From Paenibacillus sp. FSL H8-0537 (lineage in GTDB: Bacteria > Bacillota > Bacilli > Paenibacillales > Paenibacillaceae): a stretch of 64,000 nucleotides of DNA. The DNA lies in NCBI RefSeq assembly GCF_038051995.1, contig NZ_CP150290.1:4888001-4952000 (forward strand), read 5' to 3'. Every line of letters begins with the position of its first letter. Position 1 is the first letter of the stretch. A model generated the notes under the pieces. It was not told where the DNA came from. It worked only from the letters and a program-made list of their open reading frames with translations, and did not search any database. Both the position numbers and the translations under genes were made by a program. Shown one piece after another: positions 44,001 to 52,249 of this stretch.

Positions 44001-44545
44001 AATGGATTTGGCCCGCCAAGCTCTGGATTTTGCTTCTCTGCTACCAACGCCAGCTTCTCTTCATGACTCAGTACAGTATTCTCTTCATGGCTCAGTTCAG
44101 TATTCTCTTCATGACTCAACTCAGCAATCTCTTCATGGTCGCTGGCAAATGCAAGCTCAACTGGCTGGCCTACATCCAGCAGCAGTTCCTCCTGCACATC
44201 CACTGATGGCGCCTCTTGCTTAAAAAATGGCGACGATCCTTGCTTCCCAACCAATTGAATACTTTGCAGTTCTGCATCAGCCTCGCTTGGCAGTAGCTCT
44301 CCTTCTTCAGATTGCAGCTGGTCAATGCTGAATGAAGCTTCCGGCGCCGCAATCGCATTAATGCTAACCGTCTTCGCCTGCCCTGCATTTGCTGGCTTTG
44401 ATTCTTCCAGTTTCTGGGCTGCTTGGGATTGCACCTTTCTGCTATTTAAATCATCGAGCCATTTCAATTCAGAAGCATTCGGATTATCAACGTAAAAAAG
44501 CGGCCTTTTTCTTCTCGAGCTTCCTGTTTTTCTGCTTTTCGCCAT
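38030..44545 (-). CDS. giant decapeptide-repeat surface fibre protein
   Basis: About 2171 residues. Residues ~1-170 are a basic tail (MAKSRKTGSSRRKRP) and an acidic low-complexity spacer. From ~175 to ~2080 the protein is an unbroken array of roughly 190 ten-residue repeats of pattern S/A-V/I-T-x-x-K/H-L-A-x-G (for example GSVTGEKLQN, AVIAEHLTAA). The last ~1080 residues are organised as about 21 copies of a 50-residue superunit containing SKLAFASV. Such repeats form beta-helical, usually trimeric fibres. The final ~95 residues are a globular domain with Cys residues ending NWIAIG, resembling the WIAG-tail domain of Bacillales surface proteins. No signal peptide: assembly from the mother cell onto the spore fits. 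GGAGAGG precedes the ATG at 44545; a sigma-K-like promoter lies just upstream. Confidence 0.8.
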   Translation of the reverse strand: MAKSRKTGSSRRKRPLFYVDNPNASELKWLDDLNSRKVQSQAAQKLEESKPANAGQAKTVSINAIAAPEASFSIDQLQSEEGELLPSEADAELQSIQLVGKQGSSPFFKQEAPSVDVQEELLLDVGQPVELAFASDHEEIAELSHEENTELSHEENTVLSHEEKLALVAEKQNPELGGPNPFIYTDDLVDGSVTGDKIAPASIDSTKLCAGSVDGTAVQDYAIEAIHIARGAVSGSKIAPEAIISEHLANNAIAGTKLADGSVTGEKLQNNSISSEKLADRTIGSDKFADGSIEARHLKRMLVTEELLGQQSVTASKIKSGAVRPEHLSNDAVNNSKLADGAVTRSKLRDGSVHTEKLAPESVDSVHIKPGVLLADHVAVGVISGKHLAPGEISAQHLEVGAVGARELQPNAVDAERLASGAVSSAHLQAGAVLGPNISPRQIESGHLVDQAVTASKLMDQSVSTIKLVDHAVTVSKLSEQSVTAAKLADDAVQSRHLSRLSITSEKVADGQIHNRHLAVNTVSGVQLREEAVGTEHLRSSSVTDEKIAPGAIRVQHLTDAAVGSRQLAEQSVTSAKLAAGAVSAAHLADNSVDTKQLRDEAITFHKIAPEALRAYHFANGAVTGEAVSPEAINSNHLQPHIIHEKHVVDDAITTRMLHDGAVTSAKLAYEAVTERYIAPGVVSSHHLADHSVNSLKLSPEAVTSDKLADYSVTGAKLAESSVTGTKLAPGTIQGEHIAPAVIEGIHIQLGSLKKEHLQSGIIVASHLQPGAVGSEQVADLAIHSAKLAQDAIQPKHIAGEAIHSRHLSNGSVLGIHVQEGSIRDVHLAEGAVTASNLAEASVASEHIQKEAIGSAALQPRIIGTEHLQSQAVTSEQLAPLSVGEKHIQLYCIDEGHLAINSVSSANLQDGSVTEVKLGKDSVSGEHLQLETIAGKHLRAETVQGYHIRKNSLSLAHLTADVITVDRAEDESIFGSKLKNGTIRTEKLADGCITTEKLGEASITSSKLAFASVSSEKLAEGAVIAEHLTAASVTRDKLANGSVTTEKLSEASITASKLAFASVGSEALAEGTVIAEHLTAMSVTSDKLADGSVTTEKLSESSITSSKLAFASVGSEALAEGAVIAEHLTAMSVTSDKLANGSVTTEKLGEASITSSKLAFASVGSEALAEGAVIAEHLTAESVTSDKLANGSVTTEKLGEASITSSKLAFASVSSEALAEGAVIAEHLTAESVTSDKLADGSVTTEKLSESSITSSKLAFASVGIEALAEGAVIAEHLTAASVTSDKLANGGVTTEKLGESSVTSSKLAFASVGSEALAEGAVITEHLTAESVTSDKLANNSVTAEKLGESSVTSSKLAFASVDGEALAGGAVKAEHLATDSVTSDKLTNNSVTTEKLGESSITSSKLAFASVRSEALAEGAVIAEHLTAESVTSDKLANNSVTTEKLGELSITSSKLAFASVGSEALAEGAVKSEHLSTNSISSDKITYGAVAAEHLATDSVTSDKLANSSVTTEKLGESSITSSKLAFASVRSEALAEGVVKAEHLSAASVTSDKLADGCFTTEKLGESSITTSKLAFASVGSEALAEGAVKAEHLSAASVTSDKLADGCFTTEKLGESSITSSKLAFASVSSEALAEGAVKAEHLSAASVTSDKLADGCFTTEKLGESSITSSKLAFASVGSEALAEGAVKAEHLSAASVTSDKLANSSVTAEKLGESSVTSTKLAFASVSSEALAEGAVKAGHLSAASITSDKLANASVTAEKLGEASVTSSKLAFASVSSEALAEGAVKAEHLSAASVTSDKLADGCFTTEKLGDSSITSSKLAFASVGSEALAEGAVKAEHLSAASVTSDKLANSSVTAEKLGESSVTSTKLAFASVSSEALAEGAVKAEHLSAASVTSDKLADGCFTTEKLGESSITTSKLAFASVGSEALAEGAVKAEHLSAASVTSDKLADGCFTTEKLGESSITTSKLAFASVGSEALAEGAVKAEHLSAASVTSDKLANSSVTAEKLGESSVTSTKLAFASVSSEALAEGAVKAEHLSTDSITSDKIKNGAVTAEHLAPASVKLSALAFSPIVGRSGSISKQQFGLCPYSFPPEKQQLEQVILFDEPFASNQYVLTATSDHPACYVCIQAKEPGHVILSINRRFFSEAFTGAINWIAIGQ
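38340..41600 (-). repeat. tandem 150-bp repeats inside the giant gene
   Basis: About 21 units of 150 bp, each encoding five decapeptides. Neighbouring units in the 3' part are nearly identical: 38581-38700 and 38731-38850 match over the full 120 nt except for the last few bases. One unit near 40050-40110 carries an extra 60 bp (two decapeptides). Identity falls toward the 5' side, indicating recent expansion at the C-terminal end. Confidence 0.85.
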
Positions 44546-44579
44546 TGCCCTCTCCTTCTTCCACCTGATTTGTCTTAGG

Positions 44580-44608
44580 CAATATATGCACAAACCTATG
44601 GGCTCGTT
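44580..44608 (-). promoter_or_regulatory. sigma-K-like promoter of the giant repeat-protein gene
   Basis: Read on the minus strand: AACG (44608-44605), 16-nt spacer, CATATATTG (44588-44580). It matches mACm-16-CATAnnnTA with one departure at the last position, and lies about 30 nt upstream of the ribosome binding site. Confidence 0.45.
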
Positions 44609-44748
44609 ACTTGATCTTGTGGGCTGACAGGCAAAAGCTTAACGGACTGACAATCCTCGTAAAGTAAAAGACTGGGGCAAGAGCCCAAAAACACAATAAG
44701 ACGCTCCACTTTAACGCAATAACATCCATTTCACTTCCATACAGAAAA

Positions 44749-44784
44749 AAGGCCTTCCGAAAGCGCAAAGCGCTTCGAAAGACC
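44749..44784 (-). terminator. terminator of the FecCD operon
   Basis: AGGCCTTCCGAAAGCGC pairs with GCGCTTCGAAAGACCT with small mismatches; the minus strand continues TTTTTTCTG. Confidence 0.75.
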
Positions 44785-44817
44785 TCATAAAACAATAATA
44801 AATGGAGCTGCCACAGC

Positions 44818-45852
44818 CTATTTGGAACGGGACAGCAAATAAAGGAAATACGGAGCGCCAATGACGGCGATTACGATACCTGTCGGAATTTCCGAAGGCT
44901 GGAACGCCCAGCGGGCCAGCGTATCGGACACAATGACGAGCAATGCTCCTGCCATCGCGGAAGCTGGAACGAGTATTTGATGCGTCGGTCCAACAAGACG
45001 ACGAGCCAAATGCGGACCAATCAGCCCAACAAAGGAAATACCGCCGCCAACGGCCACGCACGTTGCAGCCAGACCTACCGCTGCTGCAAGCAGCTTCATC
45101 CGGTCCTTCTCAACTGGCGACCCGAGTCCCGTTGCCATTTGTTCGCCAAGGTTCAAAACGTTCATTGTACGAGATTTGTACATCACGTATGGAATCAAAA
45201 TTAATATCCATGGGAGGGCTGCAAGCACAAACTTCCAGTTAGTTCCATAAATATTTCCTGCAAGCCAAACTTGAACGAGTTGGTAGTCATTCGGATCAAG
45301 CGCAAGGCTAAGTACAATCATAAGCGCACTAATTCCGGCTTGCACCGCAACACCGACCAAAATCATCCGCGTAGGCAGCAGTCCGTGATAACGTTTATAA
45401 GACAATGTATAAATTAGCAAGGCAGTTAGCGCAGCCCCGCCGAATGCCAGCATCGGCATAAAGAATGGCGATGCCATCTGATTGTCACGGAAAAAGGAAA
45501 TATACAAAATAACCATTAGTCCTGCCCCAGCATTAATGCCGAGCAAGCCCGGATCAGCCAGCGGATTGCGGAACAACCCCTGCATGACACAGCCGGAAAC
45601 GGCAAAGCCCGCACCAATTAATACGGCAATAACGATTCGAGGCAGCCGGAAATCAAATAAAATGAGCTCCTGCTTCGCCGTTCCGTATCCGAATAATGTT
45701 TTAAATACATCAAATGGAGTAAGCTTAATAAAGCCTGTATTCATACTAATGACAAAAGCTGTAATAATAAGAACGCCCATGATGGACATGACGATTATCG
45801 CTCGCCTTGTTCTAAGCTGTTCGCTTTTTGGAATTAAAGTAGCAGTGCTCAT
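44818..45852 (-). CDS. FecCD-type iron-siderophore ABC permease, second subunit
   Basis: A 344-residue permease with about ten helices. FecCD signatures include FRLPRIVIAVLIGAGFAVSG, MQGLFRNPLADPGLLGINAG and the ATPase-contact loop GISFVGLIGPHLARRLVG (EAA-like). It resembles YfhA/FhuG-type subunits for ferric siderophores. The gap to the preceding permease is 2 nt, so they are co-translated and form a heterodimer in the cytoplasmic membrane. No binding protein or ATPase is adjacent; an ATPase encoded elsewhere (as YusV serves several systems in Bacillus) is probable. Confidence 0.9.
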   Translation of the reverse strand: MSTATLIPKSEQLRTRRAIIVMSIMGVLIITAFVISMNTGFIKLTPFDVFKTLFGYGTAKQELILFDFRLPRIVIAVLIGAGFAVSGCVMQGLFRNPLADPGLLGINAGAGLMVILYISFFRDNQMASPFFMPMLAFGGAALTALLIYTLSYKRYHGLLPTRMILVGVAVQAGISALMIVLSLALDPNDYQLVQVWLAGNIYGTNWKFVLAALPWILILIPYVMYKSRTMNVLNLGEQMATGLGSPVEKDRMKLLAAAVGLAATCVAVGGGISFVGLIGPHLARRLVGPTHQILVPASAMAGALLVIVSDTLARWAFQPSEIPTGIVIAVIGAPYFLYLLSRSK

Positions 45853-45854
45853 AG

Positions 45855-46901
45855 CTATAAATTCCCCCTTTGCTGAACCGCAAGATAAAGGAAGAAGGGT
45901 ACCCCAATAATCGCAATAAGAGCACCGACCGGGGTCTCATAAGGGCTATTAATCGTACGCGCTACAATATCTGCTACGATGAGCAAAAGCGCACCAAGCA
46001 CGGCGGAGCAAGGTATAATCCAGCGGTAATCCACACCTACCAAATAGCGTGCTAAATGGGGAATAATTAATCCTATAAAGCCGACCGCTCCGACAACGGA
46101 TACCGATGCGCCCGCCAAAATGAGCGTAACAATAATGCCGATCGTCTTCGTCAGCTTCGTACGCTGACCGAGGGACACCGCCACATCATCGCCTAGACTG
46201 AGCAAGGATATGGAGCGTGAAATCGCAATGGCTACCAAGATGCCGCCGATAATCCAAGGGGCAACAATGCCAATTTGCGACCATTTTGTACCGGCAATGC
46301 CGCCTGCATACCAAAATGCAATATCCTGTCCAATTTGAAAGTGAATTTGAATCCCTTCCGACAGGCTCATGAACAATGTACTGATAGCTGCGCCCGCAAG
46401 CGTCAGCCGGACAGGCGTCAAGCCGCCCTTGGCGAGCGAGCCGATACCGTAGACGATACCTGCGGCAAGCGCCGCTCCAAAGAAACAAATAATCATAATT
46501 TCCAAATGCGACATGCCGCGGAAAAAAGCAAAGCAAAGCGCCAGCGCAAAGCCTGCGCCCGCATTAAGCCCGAGCAAGCTCGGATCGGCCAGTGGATTTC
46601 GGGTCATTCCCTGCATAACGGAGCCCGATACCGCGAAGGCAGCCCCTATAAGTGCAGCTGCAAGCGCCCTTGGCATTCTCAGCTCTTGAATAATCTGATG
46701 CTGGGTAATATCTGGATTAAAATTAAAAACGGCAGTCCAGACCGTGGATAAGCTAATTTTAGCCGCTCCGACTGAAATAGATAAAGCAAGGCCAAATAAT
46801 ACAGCGGCTGTGCCAACGATAAGAATGATGGTCGCTACTAGCGGCCTTGAACGCTGCCTCATCTGCTTTAATTCCTGTTTTTGCTCCTGTTTCAACGACA
46901 T
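45855..46901 (-). CDS. FecCD-type iron-siderophore ABC permease, first subunit
   Basis: A 348-residue permease with a basic/Gln-rich cytosolic start (MSLKQEQKQELKQMRQRSRP) and about ten helices. The family blocks are LRMPRALAAALIGAAFAVSG, MQGMTRNPLADPSLLGLNAG and GAVGFIGLIIPHLARYLVG. It pairs with the next gene as YfiZ pairs with YfhA. AAAGGTAG precedes the ATG. A Fur box 44 nt upstream of the start indicates iron-repressed expression. The siderophore cannot be identified from the permease. Confidence 0.9.
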   Translation of the reverse strand: MSLKQEQKQELKQMRQRSRPLVATIILIVGTAAVLFGLALSISVGAAKISLSTVWTAVFNFNPDITQHQIIQELRMPRALAAALIGAAFAVSGSVMQGMTRNPLADPSLLGLNAGAGFALALCFAFFRGMSHLEIMIICFFGAALAAGIVYGIGSLAKGGLTPVRLTLAGAAISTLFMSLSEGIQIHFQIGQDIAFWYAGGIAGTKWSQIGIVAPWIIGGILVAIAISRSISLLSLGDDVAVSLGQRTKLTKTIGIIVTLILAGASVSVVGAVGFIGLIIPHLARYLVGVDYRWIIPCSAVLGALLLIVADIVARTINSPYETPVGALIAIIGVPFFLYLAVQQRGNL

Positions 46902-46944
46902 GCTGCAGCTACCTTTCCCTTCACACCAAACAAAATGGTATCAT

Positions 46945-46963
46945 GATAACGATTCTCGTTTTC
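46945..46963. promoter_or_regulatory. Fur box upstream of the FecCD operon
   Basis: GATAACGATTCTCGTTTTC matches the 19-bp Fur consensus at 15 positions and lies in the promoter region of the iron permease pair. Confidence 0.75.
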
Positions 46964-46989
46964 AAATATACCAAAGTTTGTTTGTTTAT

Positions 46990-47035
46990 TCAAGCGTAAA
47001 CGGCTACCGCCATCCTCTGGCGGCAAAGCTATCGT
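46990..47035. repeat. dispersed hairpin repeat, copy 2
   Basis: Shares the exact 16-mer GCCATCCTCTGGCGGC (47007-47022) with 37846-37861. It has the same layout: outer AAACGGCTA...TATCGTTTC stem around a CCGCC/GGCGG core. Confidence 0.55.
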
Positions 47036-47103
47036 TTCGCGATGAAATAATCATATCCGTTTAAAAATCCATCATGACTGCTTTTATTGCCTCTTGCATT
47101 TTA

Positions 47104-47119
47104 GTTAGTGTTCACTTAC
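47104..47119. promoter_or_regulatory. TetR-type operator, site 1
   Basis: GTTAGTG-TT-CACTTAC is a near-perfect palindrome (one mismatch) immediately before the TetR gene, sharing GTTAGTGTT with the site before the oxidoreductase gene. Confidence 0.55.
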
Positions 47120-47128
47120 AATACAAAC

Positions 47129-47710
47129 ATGAATAAAAAATCACATGCCGATAGTAAAAAAAAGGATATTTTGCAGGCGGCGATGCTGCTATTTGCCACG
47201 AAGGGTGTTGACGGTGTTTCCGTCAAAGAAATCGGGCATGCTGCCGGAGTTACCGATGCGGCGATTTACAAGCATTTTAAAAGCAAGGACGCCGTTGCCT
47301 TGGAAATCTTTGAGCAGGATTGTGCCAGCTACACCGCTTTAATCGATTATTATGTGCAGAAGAACGGAAGCAGCGCCAGCCGGTTTAGGCAATTAATCGA
47401 TGAGGTACTGCAAATGCACGATGAGGACCAGTACGGATTGCTGCTTCTTGCCCAGCAGCATGAACTGTTTTATACAGCAAGGATGGAAGGGCAGCTTAGA
47501 CAGCCACTTGATGCATTAATTGATTTTATAGAGCAAGGCATTGAGCGCGGCGAGCTTCCAGAGCAAAATGCCCGCCTGTCGGCTGTCATGGTGATCGGCA
47601 TTATAACCCAGCTTGCGGTATCCAGCATGCATGGCGATCTTCCCTCCCAGCTTGTGCCGGACGCAGAACAGATTAAACTGCATCTATTAGCTTTAATCGG
47701 TCATTCGTGA
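47129..47710 (+). CDS. TetR-family transcriptional regulator
   Basis: A 193-residue one-component repressor. The N-terminal HTH is KKDILQAAMLLFATKGVDGVSV then EIGHAAGVTDAAIYKHFKSKD. The C-terminal ~140 residues are the helical ligand-binding domain. It is followed on the same strand by a quinone-reductase-like gene with a matching operator, so it probably represses both itself and that enzyme in response to a quinone-like or electrophilic compound. The ATG at 47129 lacks a good ribosome binding site; the transcript may be leaderless or nearly so. Confidence 0.85.
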   Translation: MNKKSHADSKKKDILQAAMLLFATKGVDGVSVKEIGHAAGVTDAAIYKHFKSKDAVALEIFEQDCASYTALIDYYVQKNGSSASRFRQLIDEVLQMHDEDQYGLLLLAQQHELFYTARMEGQLRQPLDALIDFIEQGIERGELPEQNARLSAVMVIGIITQLAVSSMHGDLPSQLVPDAEQIKLHLLALIGHS

Positions 47711-47731
47711 CCTTTTCTTTTTTATTTATTG

Positions 47732-47747
47732 GTTAGTGTTTGTTAAC
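47732..47747. promoter_or_regulatory. TetR-type operator, site 2
   Basis: GTTAGTGTTTGTTAAC shares its first nine bases with site 1 and retains dyad symmetry. It sits 26 nt before the oxidoreductase start. Confidence 0.5.
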
Positions 47748-47773
47748 TAAAATTAAAGGAGTGTTTCAAAACG

Positions 47774-48346
47774 ATGAACAAAATTTTAATTATTCAAAGC
47801 AATCCCGCTGAAGGAAGCTACAGCGAGGCGCTGGCTGCCGCTTATGCTGAGGGTGCCGCTGGCGCCGAGGTCCGTACTATTCATTTGTCCCAGCTCGACT
47901 TCAACCCCGTCCTGACCGGTGGCTACAGCAATAAGGAACCACTGGAGCAGGATTTGCAGGACGCGCAGGCGCATATCAAATGGGCCGATCATCTTGTTTT
48001 TGTATATCCAACCTGGTGGGGCGGGCCTCCTGCTTTGCTTAAAGGATTCATTGACCGCGTCTTCCTGCCCGGCTTTGCTTATAAATATGTGAAAGGAAAG
48101 GCGCTTCCCGAGCAGCTGCTTAAAGGAAAAACAGCCCGGATCATCGTCACGATGGACGCGCCGGGCTGGTACTACCGCTTTTTCCAAGGCATGGCTGGCC
48201 ACAAAATGATGAAAATCAATATCCTGCAATTTTGCGGCGTCAAATCCGTCCGTTTCACTACGCTGTATGAGGTCAGAAAATCGTCGCTTGCGAAAAGACA
48301 AGGCTGGCTTTCCAAGGTAAAGCAGCTCGGGGAACGGTCTGCCTAA
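47774..48346 (+). CDS. NAD(P)H-dependent flavodoxin-fold oxidoreductase
   Basis: A 190-residue FMN-dependent quinone/azo-reductase-like protein. The FMN loop is IIQSNPAEGSYSEALA. The central LVFVYPTWWGGPPALLKGFIDRVFLPGF is diagnostic of the family, and MDAPGWYYRFFQG contacts the flavin edge. It is a distant paralogue of the enzyme at 22080-22667, under a TetR rather than a MarR regulator. AAAGGAG lies 11 nt before the ATG. It ends 12 nt from the convergent thiC gene. Confidence 0.88.
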   Translation: MNKILIIQSNPAEGSYSEALAAAYAEGAAGAEVRTIHLSQLDFNPVLTGGYSNKEPLEQDLQDAQAHIKWADHLVFVYPTWWGGPPALLKGFIDRVFLPGFAYKYVKGKALPEQLLKGKTARIIVTMDAPGWYYRFFQGMAGHKMMKINILQFCGVKSVRFTTLYEVRKSSLAKRQGWLSKVKQLGERSA

Positions 48347-48358
48347 GCAAATATCATT

Positions 48359-50227
<1,869 letters not shown>

Positions 50228-50313
50228 TCATTCCATTAGGCGGGATGACGACGCCCCACAAACGAAGACGCCAAAGGCGCTCCGCTTGCCTGCTTTTTCA
50301 ACCAGAGGGCAAC

Positions 50314-50340
50314 AAAAAACCGCTCCGGCGAAGAAGCGGC
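50314..50340 (-). terminator. riboswitch expression-platform terminator
   Basis: CCGCTTC/GGAGCGG forms a 7-bp stem with a short loop followed by T6 on the minus strand, about 85 nt after the TPP aptamer. It fits transcriptional attenuation by thiamine pyrophosphate. Confidence 0.65.
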
Positions 50341-50423
50341 AGAATGTGCAAACATACGCGAAAGGCAGAGCTTCCCCCATGCTAAAAAAGCAAAAAGAAG
50401 CTGCTCGCGATGAACTCACTTTC

Positions 50424-50512
50424 CCACTTTCCTACGCTGGCATAACCCAGATCAGGTTCAAAGGGACCAAAGCTCATTCGCTTTATCTCAGCCATGAAGG
50501 CGCCCCTAGTGG
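50424..50512 (-). promoter_or_regulatory. TPP riboswitch (THI box)
   Basis: On the minus strand the conserved aptamer elements appear in order: CCACTAGGGGCGCC, CATGGCTGAGATAAAG, CCCTTTGAACCTGATCTGG and TTATGCCAGCGTAGGAAAGT, with closing stem CCACT/AGTGG. It senses thiamine pyrophosphate and controls thiC. Confidence 0.95.
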
Positions 50513-50551
50513 ATTTCCTTGTTAGACTATACCGCCCCCATATACTGGTTG

Positions 50552-51721
50552 TCAAATCAAATCAAACAGTTTTCGTTCATTCAGCACATTCATCCAGCTG
50601 CGGCCCGTATGCTGCCAAGTAAAATTCCGCTCCACCCGCTCGCGGCTCTTCTTCCCCATACTCGCCCTAAGCTCGGAGCTTTCGAGTAAAGCATGCAGCT
50701 TGGCTTTCAGCTCACTTTCCAGATTTTGCTGCGATATCAAATAACCAGTGACGCCGTCCCGTACAATTTCCTTCATGCCTCCTGCCCGTGTGGCCACTAC
50801 TGGAAGGCCCGTCGCCATCGCTTCGACATTAACAAGCCCGAAAGCTTCTCGCTGTCCGGAAGGTACGATCGCCATATCTGCGGCTAAAAACCAGCCCGGC
50901 ACTTCGGTATAAGGCACATAAGGAACGAAGCGTACATGATTGGGGTAAGCGCGGCCGAGCTGCTGGAGCTTGCGGGAATAAGCGGTGGAGCGATGTGACC
51001 CATAGAACGGACTGCCAACGATGACAGCGAGCATATTAGGATGTTTTTTTACCAGCTCAGGCATAATATGCAGCAGATGGTGAGCGCCTTTCAGCGGAAT
51101 GAGCCTGCCGAGAAAAATAACGACCTCGCGGCCCACCAGCTTTTTCGCCTGCCGCTGCCGCTCCCGCTTCTGTCGCCCTTCCTCGGTAAACCGCGACGGA
51201 AAAAGCTCCGTCTCTACGCCGGGATAGACGACTCGTATTTTCGCTGCCGATTCAGGCGCCCTCGTCGCAACGACGCGGCGCAGAAACTCGCTATTTACAA
51301 TAATGCGATCGGCCGCTTGCAGGCTTTGGTGCAGCCTGGCTGGCGAGATATGCCCGGGACTTAGGAAAGTAGAGGAATGCAGGCTCAGCCAAATTCGGGC
51401 GGCCGGCAGCTTCTTCTTAAGGGTAAGCACGTTATGGGGACGATTCTCCACCTGAATAACATGCGGCTTGTAAGCAGCTAGGGAACGTCCAACAGCGGCA
51501 ATATAGCTTGCTTTGTTCACCGCTGGGAATCTGACGCAGTCGACGCCGCCAACTACCCCGTTGCCCTTCAGTCCTTTTGTTGTCCTGCCGTAAATGCGGG
51601 GATGAATCCGATTTTTTAGAAGTGGAACGAATTTTTCGACTACCCGCTCGACTGAGCTGCTTTTCGCGGATGGGATCGGAAATGACCCTGGTGTAACAAA
51701 CGCCACTTTGGCATGCGTCAT
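50552..51721 (-). CDS. GT4 family glycosyltransferase (CotSA-like)
   Basis: A 389-residue GT-B glycosyltransferase. The N-terminal half starts VAFVTPGSFPIPSAKSSSVERVV. The donor-binding half shows VVIFLGRLIPLKGAHHLL, VIVGSPFYG, VRFVPYVPYTEVPGWFLAAD and the E-x7-E motif EAFGLVNVEAMATGLPVVATRAGGMKE. It resembles the spore coat protein CotSA of B. subtilis. The ATG at 51721 lies 12 nt after AAGGAGG; a TTG at 51730 is only 3 nt away from it. It is a single gene, not adjacent to the main spore glycan cluster. Confidence 0.85.
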   Translation of the reverse strand: MTHAKVAFVTPGSFPIPSAKSSSVERVVEKFVPLLKNRIHPRIYGRTTKGLKGNGVVGGVDCVRFPAVNKASYIAAVGRSLAAYKPHVIQVENRPHNVLTLKKKLPAARIWLSLHSSTFLSPGHISPARLHQSLQAADRIIVNSEFLRRVVATRAPESAAKIRVVYPGVETELFPSRFTEEGRQKRERQRQAKKLVGREVVIFLGRLIPLKGAHHLLHIMPELVKKHPNMLAVIVGSPFYGSHRSTAYSRKLQQLGRAYPNHVRFVPYVPYTEVPGWFLAADMAIVPSGQREAFGLVNVEAMATGLPVVATRAGGMKEIVRDGVTGYLISQQNLESELKAKLHALLESSELRASMGKKSRERVERNFTWQHTGRSWMNVLNERKLFDLI

Positions 51722-51809
51722 TTCGTGCAACTGCCTCCTTGCGCATTAAAATGGCAATATGTTTGCGATAGCATACGCGCTTCTCTCGCACATTGCCACT
51801 AGTTTGCTG

Positions 51810-52106
51810 CTAGCTGGACGGCCGAAGCACATTCAAAGCCATTCGCGCTGGGGTATAGATAGCCAAATAAGCCCCTCCTATCATAAAAACAGGATTAAGC
51901 AGCACCGCATGAATTTCGGTCATAAACACGGTGTCCCTCAGCATCGTTCTCGCTATCGCCGCAGCAATGGAAATAAACGTCGTAAAAAGCAAAATGGCTG
52001 CCAGCGCATCCATTACAAGCTGCGCCTTCCGGCTGCGGCAGCCAATCCAGCCTGCTGCCAAACAACAGGCCGCAAGTATAAGTGTGATGGAGACAGTGAT
52101 AGTCAT
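51810..52106 (-). CDS. small three-helix membrane protein
   Basis: A 98-residue hydrophobic protein with three predicted membrane helices (~3-22, ~32-52, ~66-85) and no signature motifs. The sequence between helices is basic (GCRSRKAQ, ARTMLRD), giving a defined topology. GGGGGTA precedes the ATG. Function unknown; it is transcribed alone, upstream of the GT4 gene. Confidence 0.6.
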   Translation of the reverse strand: MTITVSITLILAACCLAAGWIGCRSRKAQLVMDALAAILLFTTFISIAAAIARTMLRDTVFMTEIHAVLLNPVFMIGGAYLAIYTPARMALNVLRPSS

Positions 52107-52249
52107 TTAAGCAAATACCCCCTTCTCTTTTGCGCTTTCCTACATGAAGCTTGAGCTTTTTGTGCAAGAATTAAACGAGATGGAGTGAAATAAAAGCCTG
52201 ACATGGTGAATAAGACAATAGAGATACACGAGGAGAGGAGAAAAATAAG

